Assembly: GCA_900321915.1 (NCBI GenBank) | Contig: ONXW01000051.1 | Coordinates: 1 to 31,411, forward strand | Reading direction: 5' to 3' | Length of the DNA: 31,411 nt | From: an uncultured Eubacteriales bacterium | GTDB taxonomy: Bacteria > Bacillota > Clostridia > Lachnospirales > Lachnospiraceae | In this document: piece by piece, positions 14,502 through 22,647 of the stretch | Numbering within the stretch: position 1 is the first letter of the stretch | Layout of the letters: every line of letters begins with the position of its first letter | Notes under the pieces: generated by a model | What the model saw: the letters and a program-made list of their open reading frames with translations, nothing else | What the model was told of the DNA's origin: nothing | Databases searched by the model: none | Translations under genes and position numbers: made by a program

Positions 14502-15836
14502 TTATTTCTGTTCTTTTCCGGGAAACAGGGCCCTGTGCAGCACAAGGAGCGCCTCCCGGTATTCTTCTGTCTCCATCGCTGCCAGATACAGCAGAACCTC
14601 AGGCTCCCCCGCATCCGCACCGTCCCGGTCCGCACAGCGCACGGCAATTCCCGCGTCCGCGGCGCGGCTCCTTATCTCCTCCGCGGACAGTCCGCATCCC
14701 GCGCGGAATGACACGAGATAACCGGCCCCCCGCGGCCTCGCCCCGGCCTTCCGGCCGAAGATATCCTCCACCTCCCGGCAGAGCTGTTCCGCCTTCACGC
14801 TGTAGCGCTTTCTGGCCTTCCTGATCTGGCTTTCCAGGTTGCCGTCCCGCATGTACTGACAGAGCGCGATCTGCTCCGCCTTGGAAGCGGTCTGGTTGTA
14901 GCCCGAGGCCCTCTCCCGGTAGGCCGGGATCAGCTCGTCGGGCAGCACCATGTAGCTCAGGCGGATAGACGGCAAAAGCAGCCTGGAAAATGTTCCCAGA
15001 TACACAACGCCCTTTCCCTCCGCCAGTCCCTGGATCGACGGGGCGGGCCGGAAGGGATAGCTGAACTCGCTGTTGTAATCGTCTTCTATGATAAGGCTGC
15101 CGCTCTTCCCTGCCTTCTTAAGGAACTCCATCCTCTCCCGGACGGACATGGCCTCCCGCCGCCCCGTCAGCTGGGACGGCGCGGCATAGATCACGCCGTG
15201 CTCCATCTCCTCCGGGATAACCGTTCCCTCCAGGACGCGGAACCCGTAATCCAGAAAGGTCCTGCGTCCCTGCGGGAAAGCCCCGCTGCGGATAAACACT
15301 TCCTTTCTGTCCGGGATCAGGGGGCACAGGATGTTCAGCAGGCTCTGGGTTCCCGCGCCGACAACGATGCTGTCAGGGCTGCAGAAAACGCTGCGGTTCT
15401 TCTCCAGATACTGGGAGAGAACCTCCCGCAGGTCCCGCTCCCCCTGCACTTCCCCGTAGCTTAAGAGCCTCTTATCCTGCCGCAGCGCGCTCCTCATATA
15501 GCGCCGCCACACCTCAAACCGGAAGCTCTCCCTGTCCGCCCCGGCGGAAGCGAAATCATACCGGACTGCCTTCTTCTCCTGCCGCGGCAGGGGCTTCGGC
15601 GTTTTCTTCTGCCTTTCCGGGGACCAGAGCTCCGTCACATAGAATCCGCTGCGCGGCCGGGAAAGGATGTACCCCTCCGCGGCGAGCATCATGTAAGCCT
15701 GCTCCACCGTCGTGTCGGAAACGCCCCGCTCCTCCGCGCAGCGCCGCACCGAGGGAAGCCTCATGCCCGGCGCCATCTTCCCGGAGGTGATCAGATTCCT
15801 GTAATACCCGTAAACCTGAAGATACTTTTTATCCAC
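14502..15836 (-). CDS. MocR-type regulator (GntR winged helix fused to aminotransferase-like domain) lacking the PLP lysine
   Basis: A 444-residue protein. An N-terminal GntR winged helix (about 1-70, with LPSVRRCAEERGVSDTTVEQAYMML read in part and SRPRSGFYV) is joined to an aminotransferase class I-like domain. MocR proteins normally bind pyridoxal phosphate through the lysine of a TFSK segment. Here the segment is GTFSRLLLPSIRLSY, with AGG (Arg285, bases 14984-14982) in its place. The neighbouring EDDYNSEF motif, also part of the cofactor site, is intact. It may bind PLP without an aldimine, bind another ligand, or have lost response. The start is GTG 15836, overlapping the recN end by eight bases. 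The regulated gene is unknown; nadE directly downstream is only a positional candidate. Confidence 0.9.
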   Translation of the reverse strand: MDKKYLQVYGYYRNLITSGKMAPGMRLPSVRRCAEERGVSDTTVEQAYMMLAAEGYILSRPRSGFYVTELWSPERQKKTPKPLPRQEKKAVRYDFASAGADRESFRFEVWRRYMRSALRQDKRLLSYGEVQGERDLREVLSQYLEKNRSVFCSPDSIVVGAGTQSLLNILCPLIPDRKEVFIRSGAFPQGRRTFLDYGFRVLEGTVIPEEMEHGVIYAAPSQLTGRREAMSVRERMEFLKKAGKSGSLIIEDDYNSEFSYPFRPAPSIQGLAEGKGVVYLGTFSRLLLPSIRLSYMVLPDELIPAYRERASGYNQTASKAEQIALCQYMRDGNLESQIRKARKRYSVKAEQLCREVEDIFGRKAGARPRGAGYLVSFRAGCGLSAEEIRSRAADAGIAVRCADRDGADAGEPEVLLYLAAMETEEYREALLVLHRALFPGKEQK

Positions 15837-17502
15837 GATTGGCTGCTTTCTCCCTGTCTGCCAGCGCCTTCATCTCCTGCGCGTTCTTAAGGACCGCCTC
15901 TGTGATCTCCGCGCCGCCCAGAAGCCTTGCCAGCTCCCCGGCCGTCTCATCGGCGGAAAGCTCCCGGATGGAGGTTACGGTCCTCGTCCCGTCCGTCTCC
16001 TTCCGTATCTCAAAATGGCGGTCCGCCATCGCCGCGATCTGCGGCAGGTGCGTGATACAGATAACCTGGTGCCTGCCGGCGATGATCCCCAGCTGCTCCG
16101 ACACCTTCTGCGCCGTGCGCCCGCTGATGCCGGCGTCGATCTCGTCGAAGATCAGGGTCGGGATATCATCTGTCTCGGCCAGGACCGTCTTGATGGCCAG
16201 CATTACCCTGGAGAGCTCACCTCCGGACGCCGCCGTGCCGAGCGGCCGCACCGGTTCCCCGGGATTGGCCGACATCATGAATTCCGCCGCGTCCTTTCCC
16301 AGCGCCGTGTAATGGGGCAGCTCTTCAAACCGCATCTCGAAGCGGGCATCCAGGAAATTGAGATCCAGGAGCTTTTCCCGGATTTTTTCCGTCAGCTCCG
16401 CGGCAGTCTTCTTCCTGAGCTCCGTGAGCTCTCCGCACAGGGCACTGAGCTGTTTCTCCGCCTCCCTGCATTTCCTTTCGGTCTTCTCGCGGATCTCGTC
16501 GAAATGGGCGAGGAGCGAAAGCCTCTCTCTCTTTTCCTCCAGAGCTTCCAGCACGTCCCCGACGGTTTTCCCGTACTTTCCTTCCAGCCCGCGGATCAGG
16601 TCCAGGCGCTCCGCAGTCTCACGGAACTCTTCCTCATCGAAGGCCTGTTCCTCCAGGTAGCTGCCCAGGGCGCGCCGCAGATCCTCCGCCAGGGAATCCA
16701 GGTCATAGAGCATATCCCGGATCCCGGAAAGCCCCTCATCGTACCCGATGACCTCCTCCACGCAGGCCAGCGCCTCCGGGAAACCCGTCTCTTCCGTCAG
16801 ATCCGCCGCTTTTCCGATATTCTCGGTGATTTTCCTGCTGTTGGACATCCGCCGGTAGGCATTTTCCAGCTGTTCCTCTTCCCCCGGCACAAGGGCGGCG
16901 TTCTCAATCTCCTGCACCTCGTACGCCAGGAAATCCGCCTCCCGTTTTCTCTGGTCCTCATCCCCGGAAAACCGGGAAAGCTCCCCCTCCAGTTCACGGA
17001 ACGCACGGTACGCCCCGGCCACCTTCTCCTTCAGGGAAGCTGCCTCTGTCCCGCCGAATTCATCCAGGATCTCAAGGTGCCTCGCGCGGTTCAGGAGGGA
17101 CTGGTGCTCGTGCTGTCCGTGGATATCCAGCAGGAGGGACGTCACTTTGCGCAGCCCGGCTGCCGTCACCGTCCTGTCATTGATCCGGCTTGTACTCCTC
17201 TGCGGCGTGATTTTCCGGGAAATGATCACCGTTCCGTCCTCTTCCGGCTCCGCCCCGATCTCTTCCAGCGCGGCCCGCACGGCCTCACTGTCCGCGGAAA
17301 ATACCAGCTCGATGTAAGCGCTGTCCGCGCCCTGCCGGATCATCTCCTTCGGGGCTTTCTGGCCCAGGGCCATATTGACCGAACCGATGATGATGGACTT
17401 GCCGGCTCCCGTCTCTCCGGTGAGAATATTGAGTCCCTCGCCGAATTCCACATGGGCGCTGTCAATCAGCGCCAGATTCTTTACGTGCAGTTCAAGAAGC
17501 AA
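15829..17502 (-). CDS. recN: DNA repair protein RecN
   Basis: A 557-residue SMC-like ATPase for double-strand break repair. Walker A is GETGAGKS (29-36 from the chosen start). A central coiled coil follows, and the C-terminal ATPase half carries the ABC signature SGGELSRVMLAIK and Walker B TLIFDEIDAGISG, followed by ICITHLPQIAAMADRH. TTG 17502 is proposed as the start: it yields the family-typical MLLELHVKNLALI, and GGGAGG lies nine bases upstream. ATG 17511 lies directly against that site and is less suitable. It follows argR by 16 bp, the standard argR-recN pair of Firmicutes. Confidence 0.95.
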   Translation of the reverse strand: MLLELHVKNLALIDSAHVEFGEGLNILTGETGAGKSIIIGSVNMALGQKAPKEMIRQGADSAYIELVFSADSEAVRAALEEIGAEPEEDGTVIISRKITPQRSTSRINDRTVTAAGLRKVTSLLLDIHGQHEHQSLLNRARHLEILDEFGGTEAASLKEKVAGAYRAFRELEGELSRFSGDEDQRKREADFLAYEVQEIENAALVPGEEEQLENAYRRMSNSRKITENIGKAADLTEETGFPEALACVEEVIGYDEGLSGIRDMLYDLDSLAEDLRRALGSYLEEQAFDEEEFRETAERLDLIRGLEGKYGKTVGDVLEALEEKRERLSLLAHFDEIREKTERKCREAEKQLSALCGELTELRKKTAAELTEKIREKLLDLNFLDARFEMRFEELPHYTALGKDAAEFMMSANPGEPVRPLGTAASGGELSRVMLAIKTVLAETDDIPTLIFDEIDAGISGRTAQKVSEQLGIIAGRHQVICITHLPQIAAMADRHFEIRKETDGTRTVTSIRELSADETAGELARLLGGAEITEAVLKNAQEMKALADREKAANRG

Positions 17503-17518
17503 ATGCGCCATCCTCCCG

Positions 17519-17965
17519 TCATTCAATCAGTTTGCGGAGCTTGTCCATCAGGACAATGGTATCGTCCAGGGTCCGTATCGCGCACATCACGGTATCGTCC
17601 CCCGCAATACATCCCACCATCTCCGGAAAATGCAGGGAATCCAGCGCGGCCCCCACCGCCATGGCCATCCCCGACACGGTCCGGATTACCAGGATATTCT
17701 GCGCCATATCCATGGACAGGAAGCTGTCCTGCAGTATCCGGATGTACTTGTCATCCGAGGGCGACTGCTGGTGGATCAGGGAGTACTTCTGACGTCCCTT
17801 CCCCGTCTGCACCTTGGTCAGGCGCAGCTCCCGGATATCCCTGGATACCGTCGCCTGCGTCACCTGGAAGCCCTCCCTGTTGAGATAGGACGCCAGCTCC
17901 TCCTGCGTTTCGATGTCATACTTACCGATCAGTTCCACGATTTTGCTGTGTCTCTCCAGTTTCAC
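17519..17965 (-). CDS. argR: Arginine repressor ArgR
   Basis: A 148-residue repressor of arginine biosynthesis, active as an arginine-bound hexamer. The N-terminal winged helix includes VTQATVSRDIRELRL (about 35-49). The C-terminal oligomerisation and arginine-binding domain holds VGCIAGDDTVMCAI (about 117-130), where the aspartate pair contacts arginine. The start is GTG 17965 with GGGGGGAG about eight bases before it. It lies between nadK and recN, the usual clostridial order. No convincing ARG box was found in the 33-bp gap upstream. Confidence 0.96.
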   Translation of the reverse strand: MKLERHSKIVELIGKYDIETQEELASYLNREGFQVTQATVSRDIRELRLTKVQTGKGRQKYSLIHQQSPSDDKYIRILQDSFLSMDMAQNILVIRTVSGMAMAVGAALDSLHFPEMVGCIAGDDTVMCAIRTLDDTIVLMDKLRKLIE

Positions 17966-17998
17966 GATATTACTCCCCCCAATAAATCATTTTCATTG

Positions 17999-18871
17999 TC
18001 AGATCATTTTCATCTTTCTCCGCACCCGCTCCAGGAAGGACATCCTCTCCAGCTCAATGAGCGGCGCGGAAAGTTTTGACTCCACTATGACTATCCTGTC
18101 CCCCGGTGACGCAGAGATCGCTTCGCCCCCGTCAAAGCTGACGCTCTGCATTCCGGCATAGTCGGGATCAGGCACTATGGTCACCTCGCTGCGGTGGGAA
18201 ACCACAATACTCCTGCTGGCGACCGTGTGCGGACAGATGGGCGTCAGGACAATCATCCTCGTCGCCGGGTCCAGGACCGGGCCGCCGGCGGCCAGGCTGT
18301 AAGCCGTGGACCCGGTCGGCGTCGCCACCACAATCCCGTCGCCGGAGAAATTCCCCAGCATCTGTCCGTCAACGTACACGGAAAAGTGAACCGGATGCAT
18401 GCCGAACCGGCTGAGGATGACGTCGTTCATGGAGACATCCCTTTTTATGAGCTTATCTCCGGAAAAGACGGCCCCGTCCAGCATCATCCGCGTATTGATG
18501 CGGTAATCGTCGGCAATCAGCCGGTCCAGCGCCGGGAAAATATCCTCCTCCCGGCTGACCTGGGTCAGGTATCCCAGATGCCCGGTATTGATACCGATCA
18601 GCGGGATATCCCTGCCCGCGGTATCCCGCGCGGCTTCCAGCAGCGTTCCGTCCCCGCCCAGGACAATAATGCAGTCCGTATCGTCGGGAATCTGTCCGGC
18701 ATCGGTGTAATGCGGCGTCAGGCCGTTTCCGCGGGAATCGGCCCACTTCCTTGAGACCGAGGCCGCTCTCCGGCACCGCATGCCTTTCTCCGCCAGATAG
18801 TTCTCAACGGCATCCGCCGTGCTGCGGGCTGCATCTTTATCCGTGTTCACAATGATAAAAAAATTTTTCAT
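17999..18871 (-). CDS. nadK: NAD kinase (ATP-NAD kinase)
   Basis: A 290-residue enzyme that phosphorylates NAD+ to NADP+. The GGDGT nucleotide motif is at 72-76, followed by GINTGHLGYLT. MNDVILSR (the NE/D motif binding the ribose) lies near 145, and GDGIVVATPTGSTAYSLAAGGP forms the conserved glycine-rich active-site loop (read in part). It shares four bases (ATGA) with the end of tlyA, so translation is coupled. Length and motifs are normal for Firmicutes PpnK/NadK. Confidence 0.96.
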   Translation of the reverse strand: MKNFFIIVNTDKDAARSTADAVENYLAEKGMRCRRAASVSRKWADSRGNGLTPHYTDAGQIPDDTDCIIVLGGDGTLLEAARDTAGRDIPLIGINTGHLGYLTQVSREEDIFPALDRLIADDYRINTRMMLDGAVFSGDKLIKRDVSMNDVILSRFGMHPVHFSVYVDGQMLGNFSGDGIVVATPTGSTAYSLAAGGPVLDPATRMIVLTPICPHTVASRSIVVSHRSEVTIVPDPDYAGMQSVSFDGGEAISASPGDRIVIVESKLSAPLIELERMSFLERVRRKMKMI

Positions 18872-19665
18872 CTGTCCAGGTCCTCATGCGCTCTGTCCAC
18901 GACCGCGCGTATTCCCGCAGTTTCAAAATTATCGTTTTCATTTCCCAGGTACAGCAGGTACTCGATATTGCCCTCCGGCCCCCGGATGGGCGAATAGTCC
19001 AGGCCGAGGACGGAAAATCCCAGAGAGCGGGCGAAGTCAATCACCTTCTCAATCACTTCCATGTGGGTGGTCTTCTCCCGCACCACGCCCTTTTTCCCGA
19101 CCTTCTCCCTGCCGGCTTCAAACTGCGGCTTGATCAGGGCCGCCACATGGCCCGCAGGCGAAAGGATCTCCCGCACCGGGCCCAGAACCATGGTCAGGGA
19201 AATAAAGGAAACGTCGATGGAGGAAAAGTCCACCGGCTCCCCGATATCCTCCGGCTTCACATAGCGGATGTTGGTTTTCTCCATACAGACCACGCGCGGG
19301 TCATTTCTCAGCTTCCACGCCAGCTGCCCGTGGCCCACGTCAACCGCGTAGACCTTCTTCGCCCCGTTCTGGAGCATGCAGTCGGTGAATCCGCCGGTGG
19401 ACGCGCCCACATCCATGCAGACCGCCCCGTCCAGGCAGATGGGGAAGCTCTTCATCGCCTTTTCCAGCTTCAGGCCGCCCCGGCTCACATAGGGAAGGGC
19501 CTGGCCGCGCACCTCAATCCGGCAGTCCTCCGGGAACATGGAGCCGGCCTTGTCCTCTTTCTGGTTATTCACATAGACGATGCCGGACATGATGATGGTC
19601 TTTGCCTTTTCCCTCGATTCCGCAAGGCCCTGTTCGGTCAGGAGGACGTCCAGCCTTTTTTTCAT
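18868..19665 (-). CDS. tlyA: TlyA-family 2'-O-methyltransferase (S4 + FtsJ domains)
   Basis: A 265-residue protein with an N-terminal S4 RNA-binding domain (about 1-62, LDVLLTEQGLAESREKAK read in part). An SRGG linker (61-64) leads into an FtsJ/RrmJ methyltransferase domain, with SAM-binding DVGASTGGFTD at 85-95 and IDVSFISL further on. TlyA of mycobacteria methylates riboses in 16S and 23S rRNA. The same position in this operon is standard in clostridia, where its target is less studied. The ATG overlaps the dxs stop by four bases (ATGA), and an AAGGAGAAGG site lies just upstream. Confidence 0.94.
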   Translation of the reverse strand: MKKRLDVLLTEQGLAESREKAKTIIMSGIVYVNNQKEDKAGSMFPEDCRIEVRGQALPYVSRGGLKLEKAMKSFPICLDGAVCMDVGASTGGFTDCMLQNGAKKVYAVDVGHGQLAWKLRNDPRVVCMEKTNIRYVKPEDIGEPVDFSSIDVSFISLTMVLGPVREILSPAGHVAALIKPQFEAGREKVGKKGVVREKTTHMEVIEKVIDFARSLGFSVLGLDYSPIRGPEGNIEYLLYLGNENDNFETAGIRAVVDRAHEDLDR

Positions 19666-21533
19666 ATGACCTTCTCCTTCCTCAGCCGTTCAATAATGGA
19701 ATCGCTGTCGATGCCGAGGGTCGCGCGGAGGACGGACACGCTGCCGTGCTCCACGTAGGTGTCGGGAAGCCCGATGTTTATCACCCGGATCGCCGGGTAA
19801 TGCGCGTGGATATAGGTGGTGATCTCCTCGCCCGCGCCGCCCCTGAGGACATTCTCCTCCAGGGTGACAATGACGGAATGGTTCTCCGCCAGCTTATCCA
19901 GCACCGCAAAGTCCACCGGTTTGACGAACCGTCCGTTGACCAGGGTGCAGCTTCCCCCCTCTTTCCGGATTTTCTGCCGTATGTGCTCGGCGCAGCTCAC
20001 CATGCTGCCGTAGGCAACCAGCGCCAGATCCTTCTCCGGAAACAGCATTTCACTCTTCCCGTACTCGATCGGGGCGCGGTGTTCCCTGAGCCCCCGGTAC
20101 GCCTCTCCCCGCGGATAGCGGACAGCGGCCGGGCGGCCGAGATCCAGGGCAAACCGCATCATGTCCCGCAGCTCCCACAGGTTCTTCGGCGCCATCACGG
20201 TCATGTTCGGGATCGACGACAGGAACGTCAGGTCGAAAATACCCTGGTGGGTCTCTCCGTCCGATCCCACAAGTCCGGCCCGGTCAATGCAGAATACCAC
20301 GGGCAGGTTCTGCAGGCACACGTCGTGCACCATCTGGTCGTAGGCCCGCTGCAGGAAGGACGAATAGACCGCGACCACGGGCTTAAGCCCCGCCGCGGCC
20401 ATCCCCGCCGCGCTGGTCACCGCGTGCTGTTCCGCGATTCCCACGTCAAAAAACCGTTTCGGGAAACGCTTCGCGAACCTGGACAGCCCCGTCCCGTCCG
20501 GCATGGCCGCCGTCAGCGCCACGATGCGGTCGTCCTTTGACGCCAGCCGGCACAGCTCCCGGGAAAATACCTCCGTGTAGCTGGGGTTCTCCGCGGGGTT
20601 CTTCAGCTCCCCCGTCTCGATATGGAAGGGCCCGACGCCGTGGAATACCGCCGGATTCTTCTCCGCCGGCCCGTAGCCTTTGCCCTTCCTGGTGATCACG
20701 TGGATGATAACCGCGTGCCTGATCTTCTGCGCTTCCCGGAAAATCCGCTCCAGCTTCCGGATGTCATGCCCGTCCACCGGGCCCAGGTAGGTCAGGCCCA
20801 TGTTCTCAAAGAGCATTCCCGGAATCAGCAGCTGCTTGATGCTGTTTTTTGTCCGCAGGAGGGTATTGACCATCCTGTCTCCCACCACGGGAATGTTGGA
20901 GAGCGATTCCGAAACCGCCTTTTTCAGAAGGTTGTATCCCTCGTCCGCGCGCAGGTTAGAGAGGTAGGTGGACATGCCGCCCACATTTTCCGAAATCGAC
21001 ATATTGTTGTCGTTGAGGACAATGATGAAGTTCGTCTTCATGCGCCCGGCGTTGTTCAGGGCTTCATAGGCCATACCGCCGGTCAGGGCGCCGTCGCCGA
21101 TCACGGAAACCACCTTGTAGTTTTCTCCCTTCAGGTCCCTTCCCTGGGCAATGCCCAGGCCCACAGAGATGGAGGTGGAGCTGTGGCCCGTGTCAAAGGC
21201 GTCAAACTCGCTCTCTGACCGCTTCGGGAATCCGCTCATGCCTCCGTACTGCCTGAGTCCGTCAAATGCGTTCTTCCGCCCGCTCAGAATCTTGTGGGTG
21301 TAGGACTGGTGCCCCACATCCCATATGATCTTGTCCTCCGGCAGGGAAAATGCCCGAAACAGCGCGATGGTAAGCTCCACCACGCCGAGGTTGGAGGCCA
21401 GGTGGCCCCCTGTCATGCTGATTTTTTCAATCAGGAATGTCCGTATCTCTTCCGCAAGCTGTGAAAGCTCCTCTCCCTTAAGCTTTTTCACATCCTCCGG
21501 ACCGTTGATTCTTTCCAGTATCAGAACCGTCAC
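19662..21533 (-). CDS. dxs: 1-deoxy-D-xylulose-5-phosphate synthase
   Basis: A 623-residue thiamine-diphosphate enzyme that condenses pyruvate and glyceraldehyde 3-phosphate, the first step of the MEP isoprenoid pathway. Thiamine-diphosphate and magnesium motif GDGALTGG is at 146-153, with NDNNMSI at 174-180. The pyrimidine-domain residues lie in FDVGIAEQHAVTSAAGMA (read in part), and the C-terminal transketolase domain is complete. Length is normal. The start is GTG 21533, with no strong ribosome site; translation may be helped by ispA, whose stop is 26 bp upstream. With ispA it forms an isoprenoid pair in the operon. Confidence 0.96.
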   Translation of the reverse strand: MTVLILERINGPEDVKKLKGEELSQLAEEIRTFLIEKISMTGGHLASNLGVVELTIALFRAFSLPEDKIIWDVGHQSYTHKILSGRKNAFDGLRQYGGMSGFPKRSESEFDAFDTGHSSTSISVGLGIAQGRDLKGENYKVVSVIGDGALTGGMAYEALNNAGRMKTNFIIVLNDNNMSISENVGGMSTYLSNLRADEGYNLLKKAVSESLSNIPVVGDRMVNTLLRTKNSIKQLLIPGMLFENMGLTYLGPVDGHDIRKLERIFREAQKIRHAVIIHVITRKGKGYGPAEKNPAVFHGVGPFHIETGELKNPAENPSYTEVFSRELCRLASKDDRIVALTAAMPDGTGLSRFAKRFPKRFFDVGIAEQHAVTSAAGMAAAGLKPVVAVYSSFLQRAYDQMVHDVCLQNLPVVFCIDRAGLVGSDGETHQGIFDLTFLSSIPNMTVMAPKNLWELRDMMRFALDLGRPAAVRYPRGEAYRGLREHRAPIEYGKSEMLFPEKDLALVAYGSMVSCAEHIRQKIRKEGGSCTLVNGRFVKPVDFAVLDKLAENHSVIVTLEENVLRGGAGEEITTYIHAHYPAIRVINIGLPDTYVEHGSVSVLRATLGIDSDSIIERLRKEKVI

Positions 21534-21559
21534 CCCATTTCAGAAACCTGTGCCGCCTG

Positions 21560-22435
21560 TCAATACCGCCGGTCCACCAGCTGAAGGATCAGCTCCTCCA
21601 GGAACGGGTTGGCCCCCGGAAGCTCATGGAGGATGCCGACAGCCTCCTCCGACAGCTTTCTCGCGTCAGCGCGGGCTTTTTCAAGTCCCTCCGCGGTCAC
21701 ATAGGTTGTCTTTTCATTCTTTTCGTCGCTGCCTGCCGGTTTCCCGATCTCTTCGGTCGTTCCGGTGCAGTCCAGGATATCGTCCTCAATCTGGAACGCC
21801 AGCCCGATATCCCCGGCCATCCGCTCCACCTTTCTGAGGTCTTCCCCGGAAGCGCCTGCGAGGACTGCCCCCATCATCATGGAAGCCTCCAGCAGGGCGC
21901 CTGTCTTCAGGCGGTAGATAAAATCGAGCGTCTCCCTCGGCACAGGCTTCCCGGTCAGCTCCACATCCACGGTCTGGCCTCCCACCATGCCGTAGATCCC
22001 CGACTTTTCCGCCAGGATCCGCATGCACCGCGCGACCGCGCCCGTGTCATCCGTCATCTCCATCGCCTTCGCGGCCGTCTCAAACGCGTACAGCATCAGG
22101 GCGTCCCCGGCCAGCACCGCCATGTCATACCCGTACACAACCCAGGTGGTCTTCCTTCCCCGGCGGTACTCGTCATTGTCCATGCAGGGCAGGTCGTCGT
22201 GGATCAGCGATGAGGTGTGCATCATCTCCATCGCGGCCATCATCGGTTCAATCTCTTTCCCGCTGCCGCCGAACAGCCTGTACACCTCCCGCATCAGCAT
22301 GGGCCGGAGCCGTTTTCCGCCGGCCCTCACGCTGTAGTTCATCGCCTCAAAAATAGTCTTCTGCGGTCCCGTTTCTTCCGGAAGATACGACTCAATGACT
22401 TCCTCTATCTCCCGTTTTGCCTGTTCCAGTGTCAT
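21560..22435 (-). CDS. ispA: Farnesyl/geranyl diphosphate synthase (polyprenyl synthetase)
   Basis: A 291-residue all-helical prenyl transferase that condenses dimethylallyl and isopentenyl diphosphates to geranyl/farnesyl diphosphate. The first aspartate-rich motif is DDLPCMDND (80-88), with the two-residue insertion typical of bacterial farnesyl diphosphate synthase. The second is DDILD (218-222). GGKRLRP (40-46) binds diphosphate. Its ATG overlaps the xseB stop by four bases. The xseA-xseB-ispA-dxs order is conserved widely in bacteria. Confidence 0.95.
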   Translation of the reverse strand: MTLEQAKREIEEVIESYLPEETGPQKTIFEAMNYSVRAGGKRLRPMLMREVYRLFGGSGKEIEPMMAAMEMMHTSSLIHDDLPCMDNDEYRRGRKTTWVVYGYDMAVLAGDALMLYAFETAAKAMEMTDDTGAVARCMRILAEKSGIYGMVGGQTVDVELTGKPVPRETLDFIYRLKTGALLEASMMMGAVLAGASGEDLRKVERMAGDIGLAFQIEDDILDCTGTTEEIGKPAGSDEKNEKTTYVTAEGLEKARADARKLSEEAVGILHELPGANPFLEELILQLVDRRY

Positions 22436-22647
22436 GACAGCTCCTTCTCCCCGTCCTGCCCGTTTTCCTGCAGGACGCGGATCTTCTTTTCCACAAGGTC
22501 AATTCTCTCCCCTGCTTCTTTCACCAGCTTCATCCCCGTCTCATACAGGGTGAAGGAATCCTCCAGGGAAACCTCCCCGTCGTCCATCGTCCGGACGATC
22601 CTGTCGAGTTCGGCAAAAATCTGTTCTATCGTCAACTGCTCTGCCAT
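22432..22647 (-). CDS. xseB: Exodeoxyribonuclease VII small subunit
   Basis: A 71-residue helical protein of the XseB family. The pattern FAELDRIVRTMDDGEVSLEDSFTLYETGMKLV (read in part) is the family hallmark, followed by a short coiled coil. It forms the single-strand-specific exonuclease VII with XseA. It starts inside the end of xseA (16-base overlap), with GGAGAAGC as ribosome site, and ends inside the ispA start. Confidence 0.95.
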   Translation of the reverse strand: MAEQLTIEQIFAELDRIVRTMDDGEVSLEDSFTLYETGMKLVKEAGERIDLVEKKIRVLQENGQDGEKELS

